The notes below the pieces were generated by a model, which saw only the letters and a program-made list of their open reading frames with translations, was not told the DNA's origin and ran no database searches. DNA of 64,000 nt from Ashinkailepas kermadecensis (Eukaryota; Arthropoda; Thecostraca; Neolepadidae), in contig JAOTOM010005148.1 in assembly GCA_034440615.1 (NCBI GenBank), forward strand, positions 534,001-598,000, written 5' to 3'. Both the position numbers and the translations under genes were made by a program. Each line of letters opens with the position of its first letter. Position 1 is the stretch's first letter. Below, one piece after another: positions 12,415 through 24,560 of this stretch.

Positions 12415-13594
12415 GACGTCTGTATGTCAGCTGCCGCCGTGTCATGGCTGGATGTGTGCCAGCCCCTGTCGGCGGTGACGTCTGTATGTCAGCTGCCGCC
12501 GTGTCATGGCTGGATGTGTGCCAGCCCCTGTCGGCGGTGACGTCTGTATGTCAGCTGCCGCCGTGTCATGGCTGGATGTGTGCCAGCCCCTGTCGGCGGT
12601 GACGTCTGTATGTCAGCTGCCGCCGTGTCATGGCTGGATGTGTGCCAGCCCCTGTCGGCGGTGACGTCTGTATGTCAGCCGCCGCCGTGTCATGGCTGGA
12701 TGTGTGCCAGCCCCTGTCGGCGGTGACGTCTGTATGTCAGCTGCCGCCGTGTCATGGCTGGATGTGTGCCTGCCCCTGTCGGCGGTGACGTCTGTATGTC
12801 AGCTGCCGCCGTGTCATGGCTGGATGTGTGCCTGCCCCTGTCGGCGGTGACGTCTGTATGTCAGCTGCCGCCGTGTCATGGCTGGATGTGTGCCAGCCCC
12901 TGTCGGCGGTGACGTCTGTATGTCAGCTGCCGCCGTGTCATGGCTGGATGTGTGCCAGCCCCTGTCGGCGGTGACGTCTGTATGTCAGCTGCCGCCGTGT
13001 CATGGCTGGATGTGTGCCTGCCCCTGTCGGCGGTGACGTCTGTATGTCAGCTGCCGCCGTGTCATGGCTGGATGTGTGCCAGCCCCTGTTGGCGGTGACG
13101 TCTGTATGTCAGCTGCCGCCGTGTCATGGCTGGATGTGTGCCTGCCCCTGTCGGCGGTGACGTCTGTATGTCAGCTGCCGCCGTGTCATGGCTGGATGTG
13201 TGCCAGCCCCTGTCGGCGGTGACGTCTGTATGTCAGCTGCCGCCGTGTCATGGCTGGATGTGTGCCAGCCCCTGTCGGCGGTGACGTCTGTATGTCAGCT
13301 GCCGCCGTGTCATGGCTGGATGTGTGCCAGCCCCTGTCGGCGGTGACGTCTGTATGTCAGCTGCCGCCGTGTCATGGCTGGATGTGTGCCTGCCCCTGTC
13401 GGCGGTGACGTCTGTATGTCAGCTGCCGCCGTGTCATGGCTGGATGTGTGCCTGCCCCTGTCGGCGGTGACGTCGGTATGTCAGCTGCCGCCGTGTCATG
13501 GCTGGATGTGTGCCTGCCCCTGTCGGCGGTGACGTCTGTATGTCAGCTGCCGCCGTGTCATGGCTGGATGTGTATCAGCCCCTGTCGGCGGTGA
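12415..13594. repeat. 62-bp minisatellite, 19 near-identical units
   Basis: The unit begins GACGTCTGTATGTCAGCTGC and includes CGTGTCATGGCTGGATGTGT, then CCAGCCCCTGTCGGCGGT. Spacing is exactly 62 bp (for example TGTATG at 12421 and 12483). Units differ mainly at one site, CCAGCCCC versus CCTGCCCC, and by single changes (GTTGGCGGT near 13089). The high identity points to recent expansion or homogenisation. Confidence 0.97.
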
Positions 13595-13595
13595 C

Positions 13596-15857
13596 GAGGG
13601 GATTCTCGTCGGGAACAGCTGCGATTTCTGGGTTCGACCGACCCGTTTTGACTCGACCTCGTTCAACTGACCCGTGGTGGACAGGTTGCGATTCCATGCA
13701 GCGGCACAGGTCAATGTCAAGGACGTTGACCAGGAACAATGGACTGCCCTGTCAGTCGATCATTTTGATTAGCCCGCAACCCGCACACAAGCTTTGGTTC
13801 TCACGAGGAAGCCTTACTGACCGGTTATTGGAGCTTCGGAGAATTCCATCGTCTGGGTCACAGGACATCACAGCATGGCGCATACCTGTCGATGGAATGA
13901 CATCTGATCACTTGGGAGAAGTTCCTACATTCTGGCTGGGGGATCCAAGCGCGCGCAACGCTGGCTTTGCATGGGTTTCGGTGTAAGTCGCGGCATATCT
14001 CAGATTTGGAGGGGTCTACTTCGCTCTCAGAATGTGTAGGAGGGAGTTTTTCGTCGGTTAAAAACGATGTTTTTATATGTCCAGCTCCGATCAGACAGGT
14101 ACCCGACCGTGTAATCTTGGCTCCTCTCATTCCTGTTGGCGAATTTCTGGGCGCGGCCTTGTGTAATTGGCACCACCAGACATACTTACCTTCGGCATCA
14201 CAAGGACGCTTCATCCGGGGAAGACGACAACATAATAACTTCAGCCATGATGGATAAGGTTATTTAAATTCAGTGCCCAAGCTTTTTGGTAGTACACTTA
14301 ATTATACACATTACTTTATAGAGAGCTCAAAGTCGATAAAAACAGGTTTTGGGAGACCTATGTATCAAACACACAACAACAACAAAAAACTGGGAAAAAA
14401 TGAACCTTCACAGTACAAGACATAGGAGCATTGTCCTATCTTACTTCACTTAACTAAAGTCATTCAGGGACTACGGAAGAAAACAAATAATGAGATTCAG
14501 TAATTACAGGAATACAAAGGGAAACTAACATGAATGAAGAAGATTCAAGTTTTCTGTGATTGAAATTAAATATGAGCCTACCATTAAACATTGCAAGATA
14601 ATTCGCATTACCCAGGTGCCCGTTTGTACTGTATTCCATCCGAATGTTCGTTGCGGGGTGACTTTACGAAATAAGATTGTGTACTTAGTACCCAGAATTC
14701 CTGTGGGTGGACTTTCAACCCATCACACCATCAACACATTTGGGCTGAACGGCAGAATTTACACTAAGAGCGTAGCGTACCACCAACGTACCGACACAGC
14801 CGACCCGGGCTGTCTCACCGTTCCACGCATTATGTGGCAAGTTGTCAGCTAATTCGCCCAGTCAGTCAGGCTAAATGTGAGTGTGTGAAGCGACTGAAGG
14901 GGGCTAAATGTGAGCGCGAGAAGCGACTGAAGCTTGGTTTTGCTAGAATGGGGGAAGCCAGTGACGACCGGCACTCAACCAGCGAGCAATCAGATGACAG
15001 GCAATGAACTAAATAAAACTAAGTAGTGACAAAGGAAATGTCATGGACAATACAGTACACGTCATTTGCCGCGTTCGCTGTGTCTCGAGTTGGTTTATAT
15101 CACCAAGTGGAACAACAAGCTGAGTATTGGTTGCGTAGATAAATTTGAGGAATGCACTATTGACTTGATGTGCTCTTGATATTTACTTGTTCATACTGAA
15201 TTATCGATCAAGAGAAAATCGCAAATCATTTGAGATGCAGCATGGATGCCGCTGATAAATCGGAGAAGCGCATTTGCTTGTGAAAGTATGAAATTAGCAA
15301 AGAAGACATAAAGCACATAAAATATACTTTGGTGGTTTTCCATCTGAAGCTACTTCGTGCGTCACTGTGATACACGAGATATGGCTGTAATCTATTCGAG
15401 CATAGAGTGACAGTGCAGCACGCTCCAAGAAGCTTCAGCCTGACATCGAGAAGTCGATCCAGCAGGAGCCAACTCAAAACCGGAGAGACGATGTTGGCAC
15501 ACCCATCTCCATTCAGAAACGATGGGTCATCGAAGGTGCCAACCTGCATACTAGGGGCTGTGGGTGAACTTCACCCTACCTTCACCTTACGCTCCGAAGT
15601 GGCAACTCATTGCCCTGTGATTGACCTATGCATCGAGCTATGCCGTCACACACAGCTTTTTCATGGCCTGCATCTGTGATGCAACTGCGATTGTGGACGC
15701 TTTCCGCAGAGTGGACTGTGACGACTGAGATGAATTGTCGCCGGTGGCTTTGGTTGGTGTAAATCGACTGCCTGAACACATGGGTGACCGGAGGTTGCAT
15801 GCAACGTTTGAAAATAAATACCTAATCTTTTCCAACGTGTGTTTGCTAACTTCTCCA
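13596..15857. other. No gene recognised
   Basis: Largely AT-rich beyond 14250. Short frames only. The frame at 13498-13986 begins inside the 62-bp array and has no domain. Nothing further is supported. Confidence 0.45.
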
Positions 15858-15868
15858 CCACACTATTT

Positions 15869-15923
15869 TGGGCGCTGTATGACCATCGCAGTCGATGCGC
15901 CCCTAAGCCCAAATAACCAACCC
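15869..15923 (+). mobile_element. 5'-truncated retroelement tail, family B, copy 2
   Basis: Only 55 bp were inserted: GGGCGCTGTATGACCATCGC, then AGTCGATGCGCCCCTAAGCC and CAAATAACCAACCC. An 11-bp target duplication, CCACACTATTT, lies at 15858-15868 and 15924-15934. It matches the tail at 3898 over its whole length before the simple-repeat end. Confidence 0.9.
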
Positions 15924-15934
15924 CCACACTATTT

Positions 15935-17430
15935 CTTCATGTCAGTAGAACAAAATAGCATGCTTAGAATCCACATTACTGGCTTAAACGCCTGTTACTG
16001 TACGGGGAGATGATCTATAATCGAGTTGTCAATGCAATTGAATGGCTCATTTTGCTGTTTATCCATTATATCTGCTGAATAGCGTGTCCGTGGGAATAGT
16101 ATGCCCAGTTGCAATCTGTGTGCCGGAACTTCTCTTAATTCAATCAATGTATCATCGCAAAATAGCATATATGTGAGATATTTGATAATTTACTTCCCCA
16201 TTATATGTTTTTTTCTTACGAAAACTGCCTTTCATTGTTCCTTTCCCTATTTGGTTGCAAGCTCAGACCTGCCAACTTTCTGTGATTGTACAAATCAGCC
16301 ATGTGCAGAATATTTGACAATAACTATCCGTTCTGAAAGTTTCACTAACGTTACCAATTGGGATTCAATCTCAGCCATGTTTCTGTGATGTAACTTCCCT
16401 AGGGTATACATGTGTAGTCACTGCTCGCTCAACGAGATAGGCCGGTGATGAGAGGATCTGGTATTTGAGTGGTAAATCGACGCTCCTGATCGGCTCATAC
16501 TTCGCTCCGGGGTCTTAGCACTGTGGTTTCCGTGCTGCGCCTGACCCGGTTAAAGTCAGACAAGGGGCACCGATTCGGTCGTGTCGGGGCGTCAAGCTCT
16601 CAGTTCAGATTCTGTTGTTGAATAATTCGCCGATCGGGTGATAGACTGAATCCGGGCAACAAGATCCGCTTGGCATCAACGCCGATACGTAGGACCACCC
16701 ACCACACATTCGGATGCCCCTTTTCAATTATTTACCGCTACCCAAGAACGCACACAGCATGTCCGTGCTACCACCAAGCCAAGAACGCATACAGCATGTC
16801 CGCTATCCGTGCTACCGCCGAGCCAAGAAGTGCCCGGTGCGGCTTGCTAATGTGCTCGGTGTGGTCGGTCGCTGAGCAGCGGAGGCGTGTTCTACTCTGC
16901 ATAACGTGTGAACGGTGCGCGGCGCCATGACCGGCGCCGGATGACCTGAGCGGACCGACCCGACGACCGCCCCTCACCCCGCACCGCTGCCACCATGCCG
17001 CCAAATTGGGTCGGCCCGTATCGCCGCATCGACAAGGAAAGCTCGTCGGCGAGCCGGCCGGCTGCTGCGCACGTCGCCGCCAGATGCACGTCTCGGCTCG
17101 AAGAGGTGTGCACGTGCGACATGGCAGGGGCACGTGTGACACGGCAGGGCCACGTGTCTGCCGTCAGTGGGTGGAGACGTCCGCGTGCTCTGGTGGCGCC
17201 GAATGGAGCTCTGTCTTGTAAGAGAGACCGAGCATGTGCACGAGAGTGTATTCGTTTGAGGAGTGCCTTGCAGCTTGGCGCCGACGGTGTGTGGCACGTC
17301 GCTGGTCATGTTCTCGTTGGATCCGATGGTAGAAGCAGTCGTCAGGGCCTGAAGTGAGCTCTAATTTCAGTAGTGAACTGACGGGTAAGGCCCGAATCGG
17401 AGTCGTCGTTCGGACAGCGCCTCGTCACCT
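15935..17430. other. No gene recognised
   Basis: AT-rich to about 16400, then GC-rich from 16800 to 17340. A short duplicated block (AAGAACGCACACAGCATGTC / AAGAACGCATACAGCATGTC) lies at about 16744-16800. Frames on both strands overlap in the GC-rich part without a recognisable domain. Confidence 0.4.
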
Positions 17431-18110
17431 GACCACACCAGCATGGCCGCCACGTCGCCTAACCACACCAACATGGCTGCCACGTCACCTGACCACACCA
17501 GCATGGCTGCAACGTCACCTGACCACACCAACATGGCCGCCACGTCACCTCACCACACCAACATGGCCGCCACGTCACCTCACCACACCAACATGGCCGC
17601 CACGTCACCTGACAACACCAACATGGCCGCCACGTCACCTGACCACACCAACATGGCCGCCACGTCACCTGACAACACCAACATGGCCGCCACGTCACCT
17701 CACCACACCAACATGGCCGCCACGTCAACTCACCACACCAACATGGCTGCCACGTCACCTGACCACACCAGCATGGCCGCCACGTCACCTGACCATACCA
17801 ACATGGCCGCCACGTCACCTGACCACACCAACATGGTCGCCACGTCACCTCACCACACCAACATGTCCGCCACGTCACCTCACCACACCAACATGGCCGC
17901 CATGTCACCTGACCATACCAACATGGCCGCCACGTCACCTGACCATACCAACATGGCTGCCACGTCACCTGACCACACCAGCATGGCCGCCACGTCACCT
18001 GACCACACCAGCATGTCCGCCACGTCACCTGACCATACCAGCATGGCCGCCACGTCACCTCACCACACCAGCATGGCCGCCACGTCACCTGATCACATCA
18101 ACATGGCCGC
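17431..18110. repeat. 30-bp minisatellite, ~23 units
   Basis: The unit is GACCACACCAACATGGCCGC + CACGTCACCT, repeated in strict 30-bp register. Since 30 is divisible by 3, each open frame reads as a decapeptide repeat: MAATSPDHTN and PPRHLTTPTW on plus, WCGQVTWRPC on minus. Variation is mostly GCATGG/ACATGG, GAC/CAC and C/T changes, silent in no single frame. It is therefore better read as non-coding satellite than as a repeat protein. Confidence 0.95.
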
Positions 18111-18788
18111 TGATAGACGCGTCCCATCACCACAGAGCGCGGCCTTCACGCACTAATGAAGTGTCAACCACTACCATCACCGGCAGGCCGGAAAAAGGCG
18201 CGAAAACACTGGCGCTGGGCGTGTACTCCGGGCCCCGCCCGGCTGCCACCTGACCCAGGTCATTAGCGGCTGCATTGTGGGGCGGCCACGCGTGGGCGTG
18301 GGAACCGGCAGAGCGCTGTATTTCGTGGCCACGGGCGTGGCCCGCGGCATGTGGTGCTGTGGTGGTGGCGGCTGTCGCTTCCGGAGAACCGGACGAACGC
18401 TAGGTCTGTCCAACTAAATGGTCCGTGGACTGCACATGTGTTGTACTCCTCTCCTCCCCATGTTGTCGAATTCCTAACTCCCCTTGCACTCAGCTTTGCA
18501 TTTTGCATGTGAGGTGAAACTTTTGGAGTGACGTCTAAAAAAATAGTCAGTCATGCTATATCTCAATGAAATTATAGAGAGGAAGTGAAGACCTACAAAC
18601 ATGTAGGCGAATGAAAGCGGGCAAGGGCTCCGCCCATGCACTTTTGGTAGTTGGTTCAGCAATAGCACCTACCCTCTCCCGCTTTTACTTATTTCTCAGA
18701 AGGAAAATGTGAGGAACATCCCCGAGGAATATTGTTACGAATTATAATAAATTACAGCGAGTGACACTTCTCTACTCGAGTGCAAATG
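18111..18788. other. No gene recognised
   Basis: GC-rich to 18420, then AT-rich. A continuation of the plus-strand frame from the 30-bp array ends at 18253. No domain or splice-bounded exon is visible. Confidence 0.45.
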
Positions 18789-18803
18789 CTATGCTGACTT
18801 ACT

Positions 18804-18963
18804 GGGGACGAGTAGTCTAGGGGTAAGTTGCCCGTCTCACAATCGAAAGGTCATGGGTTCGAGTCTCACCTGTCTCTACTCTTCGCCCGCGACCAATCAG
18901 CGTGAGAAATTGGCGACGCTACATGACTGAACGGTCGACATGTCGTGAAACCAATAACCACCA
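18804..18963 (+). mobile_element. tRNA-derived SINE, family A, copy 2
   Basis: Same layout as the copy at 2812: A-box-like GTAGTCTAGGGGTAAG, B box GGTTCGAGTCTC, body CGCCCGCGACCAATCAGC and tail ACCAATAACCACC. The perfect 15-bp target duplication CTATGCTGACTTACT lies at 18789-18803 and 18964-18978. Confidence 0.94.
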
Positions 18964-18978
18964 CTATGCTGACTTACT

Positions 18979-21420
18979 AAAATGCCGAGTAAGGCACCTT
19001 CCAAACTCCATGAATTTCAACATAAATTGTAACTACAGCTGAGTTATTGGGTGCAAGTTCAATTCTGAACAGTACCTATCACCTTGGCCAGATAATTTTC
19101 TTCAGATCGTATTATGTTGACCCGATATGGACAAGGCACATGACCTCACTTCTTGAAGCGTTCCTGTGTCCATGCCTGCAGTATCTCCCTATTGAGATTT
19201 GTGAGTACGCACTTGGTAAAGTCTTGAGGTTTTCAAGACGCGGGCCGGCATGTCTTTGCCACAATTTGTTTTCTCTATCTTGCATAGTAACTGAACGGTA
19301 AGTTTTCGTGATGCTAGGTGGGGAGTTTCCTCTCCACCGCACATGAACCGATATGCAATACTTACACGAGCACATGGATAAGATTACTTTGCGTTTGGAA
19401 ACTTATCGAATGTCGCATGGAAAGTGAGGCGTCAGATGGATCCTAATTGAAGTTGTATTATTTAATATAAAAAAGTTAGGCTTGCCAACATGCAGTCAGA
19501 CCGTATTAAATCAGAACATTTCAATCAGTGTTGCACCTGCATTTCAATCAGTGTTTGCAGGCTCTTCCCGGTGCAGGTGATGGGCGAGGCTACCCGTCGT
19601 TTTGGACTGGAGGGCTGGGCTGCGTGTGGATGCAGAGATCGATGCATGTTCAATGCACTTCCAATCGGGTCCAGCGTGCCGGCCGTTGACGTATCTCGTG
19701 GCCATCGCGTAGCGCCAGATCAGGTCCCAAGTGCTAAGGCCACGGACCGTGTATTTTATGTGATCATTAGTTGAGACAGTTTTATGGGGGCTCGGTAGAT
19801 AAAGTCGACGCCTAGCGCACAAGCAATCTGTGAATGGATGACGTGGAAAATTAATGTTTATGTGTCTGGGAGGCGTTAGATGTCCATGGGCAGGCGGACA
19901 TCGCCCTCATGAATTCCGATAACCACTATCACTGGTGACATCACACGAATAGTACGGAATGAAAAATAAGGTGACTTCCCAAACATTTCGAACGTTCTAC
20001 GCCCTCAGTAAAAAAAAACAAGCAGCAATGGTATTCGTTACACGAGATGCAGAACTACGGCTTTGACTACGTAGAGTGCTTGACAGCATTGCACTGTTTC
20101 ATAGTAGCCAGCAGTGTAAATGCTATGCAATATGGATAAGTCATAGACGTACATAATTTACATAAGGTTGAGTTATCCAATCGATCCTTCGGATAATGCT
20201 CGACCCTCTCTCGATAAATTCGGCGAAAAGGAGCCGCTTGTGAGCCAAGGGTAAGCATATCGTTAAGGCATGAATGTATAAGGGCTTTCATAGCAGTATT
20301 AAGCGTAAACCTAAGATGCACCAATCCGAAAGCGAAGCTCAGTATTTCTACAAACACCTAAGTTCCAGAAGCATATCTTCACATGTGGAAAATGTTGATC
20401 AGATGCTATTTTATTTAGGTCCATGGGGCTGTCCAACCATATTGTGAGGCACCCATAACCGACCCAGGCTATACAGGCAGTTGTTTTTGTATTCGAAAAC
20501 AAAACTGATGTAGTCTGTGATAAATTTCAAACAATATTTTCATCATTTCACGCTGGTTTGCATCAGATACTTTGAACATGGTGGGAAGCCTAAGCACATA
20601 CTTTGTGGTGCAGGGGGTGCCGGCAGCTGGTGGGAATATACACGCTGATTTTACTTCGCTTTCTTTGAATAGTCAGTCGCACAATCATCAAATTACGTCA
20701 CTTCGACATGACCTTAACTTTTCGACTGTGATGTTTTTGTCCTTGAAATTTGATTGTGTCCCGGAATAGCCAGCATATTTGCATTTTTCCAGAGGCTACG
20801 TCGCATCTCGGGTGGACAGGCCCTATTATAGTGGTTATGGTGGTGTGACTGCTTATCAGGGTTAGTTTTAAAGCTAGGGAGCTCCAGGTATTAAACTAAT
20901 AGGAATACATCTAAATTGGAATCTCTCGGGCTTCATATCACTTTTTAACTCGGTCGTTGTTGTAATTTGTGTAGTGTAGCCGTCTTGATAGCTCGGTTTA
21001 AGCCCTATCTGCTGATTTTGAGCTGCTGTAATCTTAGAAGCAGTGTTATTGTAGAATCTACCGAGCCTGTTTGATTTGTAGAGGATTTAAGCTGCAATAA
21101 TTTAGGTGAGGCTTCTAGTCGTTGAAGACTTGCGTTCTTAGATGCCTTGCATTGCCTGCATGTTTACCAGTTTGTATTTTTCACCAACCTACGTACCTGC
21201 TTTTTGGGTGTTTTTTTTTAGACGTGCTGTATCCGTCAGTCTTCTATGTCACATGGTATTGCTACTGAGCTTCCATATGCATTGTCTTGTGTGAACTCAG
21301 GCTAGGATTCGCTAAGTCAGTCAGTCCAAAGTTGTTTTTACATGAGGTGATAAAAAATTAATGTGATTAGTTTGTGTGCTTTTCTTAGTTCTAATGACTG
21401 GAGTGCGGTGTCCTCATGTG
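18979..21420. other. No gene recognised
   Basis: AT-rich DNA with only short frames. No mobile element ends, RNA genes or tandem arrays are visible to me. Confidence 0.5.
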
Positions 21421-21695
21421 TGCGTGTAAAGAAAATATACGACCTTCAATATACCAGGAGGTGCTGAGTTGACATCAAAAGTAACGATAAAGATTATACT
21501 TTATTGCTCAACGTTTCGGCCAGGGGCCATCGTCAGGAGTGATGATGGCCCCTGGCCGAAACGTTGAGCAATAAAGTATAATCTTTATCGTTACTTTTGA
21601 TGTCAACTCAGCACCTCCTGGTATATTGAAGGTCGTATATTTTCTTTACACGCAATGTCTAAAACCCAGGAGCATCTAAGAGCCATTCTTAGTTG
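21421..21695. mobile_element. Penelope-type terminal repeat as a perfect palindrome
   Basis: Two arms of 110 bp (21421-21530 and 21545-21654) are exact reverse complements around a 14-bp centre. The right arm continues, without its mirror, through CAATGTCTAAAACCCAGGAG to about 21695. The same sequence, including that extension, occurs once more at 49335-49495 in the opposite orientation, so it is a dispersed repeat. Its core (GGCCCCTGGCCGAAACGTTG) resembles the terminal repeats (pLTRs) of Penelope-like retroelements. Assignment to that class is inference from the motif and from the inverted end joins these elements often show. Confidence 0.7.
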
Positions 21696-21789
21696 TATTA
21701 AACATTTCCTCATGTGTGGTTGTGGTTGGTAAGTGGTCCGTTTTCTCTTGTTTGGCTTGATGACTGGCTTCGCTAGCATTGCCCTAAAG

Positions 21790-22445
21790 TAAGTGCATCC
21801 AAAACAAAGCTAATTGTCTTGGGCTGACGTCCAAATTGCCGCAGCTTGACCACTATCACTATTTGTTTGGAGAGGACGCGGTAATTGAGAGCTCCATTGT
21901 GAGAAACTTTGGCGTGGTTTCAGACAACATTTCACATGGGACGCTCATGTTTCTGCCTCAGCAAAAAGTGTCATGGTATTCTCATCGGACTGCCCTCCTT
22001 GAGCCACTGCATTCCTGTCGACCTTCTTTTCATCATCGTCAGCACCCTGGTTATCTCACATGTTCGGTACTGTCTGGCCGCTGCCTTTGATAATGACTCT
22101 CAGAAAAGCATGCATCGCTATTAAAATCAAAATTTTGCTTTGCGCGTCATCTCCGATAGACATATGCTCGACCACATCACTGTCGTGCGAGATGAACTCG
22201 GTTGGCCCATGGTCCGTTAACTGTGTAAACAAGACTCTCGTAACTTTCTACAGAAAATGTTTTGTGCCGGTGAACCTCAACTTATTGTTTGTCATCTTCC
22301 TGCCAACTTTGCAGTTCGTTTCCGTAACACACCCGCCAGCGCACTGCTCTTGTGTCGCATGCATGATGACCTGGACAGATAGTCAAAGCATTTCGTATTT
22401 GATTGCACAGCTGCATGGCATCCGACCTGCTGGTGTACGTGTCTT
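21790..22445 (+). pseudogene. Decayed CR1-like non-LTR retrotransposon RT, C-terminal part
   Basis: Read across several frames, the plus strand keeps the usual order of the region after the reverse transcriptase catalytic core: a KTKLIVLG-like start near 21810, IVRNFGVVSDNISH (21893-21940), a stretch ending VISHVRYCLAAAF (about 22049-22090), LDHITVVRDELGWPMV (about 22170-22215), and a final part with PANFAVRFRN and HFVFDCTAAWH (to about 22420). Frameshifts and stops separate the pieces, so it is inactive. The family assignment rests on motif order (rNLGV, shi.Y, dHI..vl.eLgWp). The catalytic domain is missing, which suggests 5' truncation. Confidence 0.8.
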
Positions 22446-22452
22446 GGGGGTA

Positions 22453-24060
22453 AGCCGTTTTAATCGCGCGGTGTGTGATGCCTTGAAATGTATCATTCTG
22501 TATATGGCATGCTTGTTGAGCTTATGCGTAGAAGTTTGTTGTCTTGAGTATGTTGGGTGTTGTGAGGGTGTTTTACCGGCCAATAATTTTAGCCTCTTAA
22601 TTGATGCAACACCGGGAAAAATCTGCTTTATTGTAGGACGGTGCATTAACTGTCGATGCATACATACGTACATACATATCAATTATTACATTTGCAGCGT
22701 TGGACTAGTGCATGGCATCCCTTGCAGATGTGAACTAGGCCTGTAAGGTCGGACATTTTGATGAATAGAGAATAACGCCGTCGTATTCGGCTGCAACCGT
22801 GCAACCCCGCCCTGATGCGGCTGCAACATTTTCCACGGGAAAAAGAGCAATAGCTTGGTGTATGGAAATACTGTATCATGGTGGCTGAAGCTTGGCTTGG
22901 TTGCTACGGGCCATGGACGTTTCGCTTCAGAATGATACTGTATCATGGTGGCTCAAGCTTGGCTTGCTTGCTACAGGCCATGGACGTTTCTCTTGGGAAT
23001 AATGTGATGGTAATGAAAGACTGCAGGTCGATGTCAATGAACCAGCCAGAGTATAAATCAGCCGCCGCCGCAAGCAGCTCGGCTGACCTATACTCCAACA
23101 TCGAACGATCGAGCTCCCCCACACTTATCCAGGAACTGGACCTCTTCGCAACCATGCGACCCAAAATTACACGGTGGAATTCTGCTCGGTGTGGTTGCAT
23201 AGCACAGCTTTGAGTGACTAATTTCCATGTATGATGAAATTATGCAACCATCGCCGTGCAGGCCGCTGCAACGGTATCTTTAGGCCGGGAAAACCAAGTA
23301 ACTGTCTGCGTGGACATATGACTATGGTGTTTACTATCGTTTCTTAATTGCATATTTATCATGATAGTTGATCTAAATACGTCATTGAGTAATGGAGATG
23401 TAGGGTTTTCCTTTGGCATGGCGTTCCCCATCATTAGCTCGAGCGCAGAAAGTTTTGCCATCGATAACCCAAAGGAAGGTTGATGTTCCCATTAGGCCAA
23501 TGGGGAGAGCAAAATACTTTATGACAAGTCGTGAGTTTAAACATTGATACAAGGCTTTGATACATTGATACCTTAATTACATTGCTGCACATTAATATGG
23601 GGAACAAGTATCCAACAAGATTAGACAGGATTATCAAAATACAAAAAGGGCATTAAGAATCAAAAATATTCAGTACCAAGTATAATCAGTACGAACATTT
23701 TTTATTTCCCGGACATTGTACATGGACAGAACATATTACTACCACACACATATTTCTTATTCAAACATTACCAATTGATATCATTGAATATGTCGCAATG
23801 CTCACAACCAAGTAATTTAAGGCATGTTGAACATTTCCATGTAACTTTTTCATCCAAGTCCTATAGACATAATTACATATTATTTACAGCACCAACACCT
23901 TGAAATAATATTATTTGGTCCAAATTTCCTTTCCGCAATAAAGTACCTATCAAGAATGAAGATGTGAAAGAAACCATCCAAGCTTATTTCATCTATTTAT
24001 AAATCAGAAACCAACCAACAGGAAAAATAAACTTGACAATTTGCGCAAAATACAAAATGA
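22453..24060. other. No gene; 66-bp tandem duplication inside
   Basis: A block starting ACTGTATCATGGTGGCT and ending GCCATGGACGTTTC is present twice in tandem (about 22870-22926 and 22936-22992) with a few differences. A CATA-rich run lies at 22660-22680, at the end of the decayed LINE region. The rest is AT-rich with no recognisable gene. Confidence 0.6.
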
Positions 24061-24074
24061 ACGAATGGATGATG

Positions 24075-24560
<486 letters not shown>

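Noticed and set aside
14170..14260. U1 snRNA start (ATACTTACCT near 14182)
   Set aside because: Sequence after the first ten bases does not follow U1, and no Sm site or stem pattern is seen.
17354..18253. 299- and 237-codon decapeptide-repeat proteins
   Set aside because: The 30-bp satellite is open in several frames at once and shows no sign that one is selected.
22060..22746. 228-codon plus-strand frame as a membrane protein
   Set aside because: It overlaps in another frame with the recognisable CR1-like RT remnant; the hydrophobic look comes from an out-of-frame reading.
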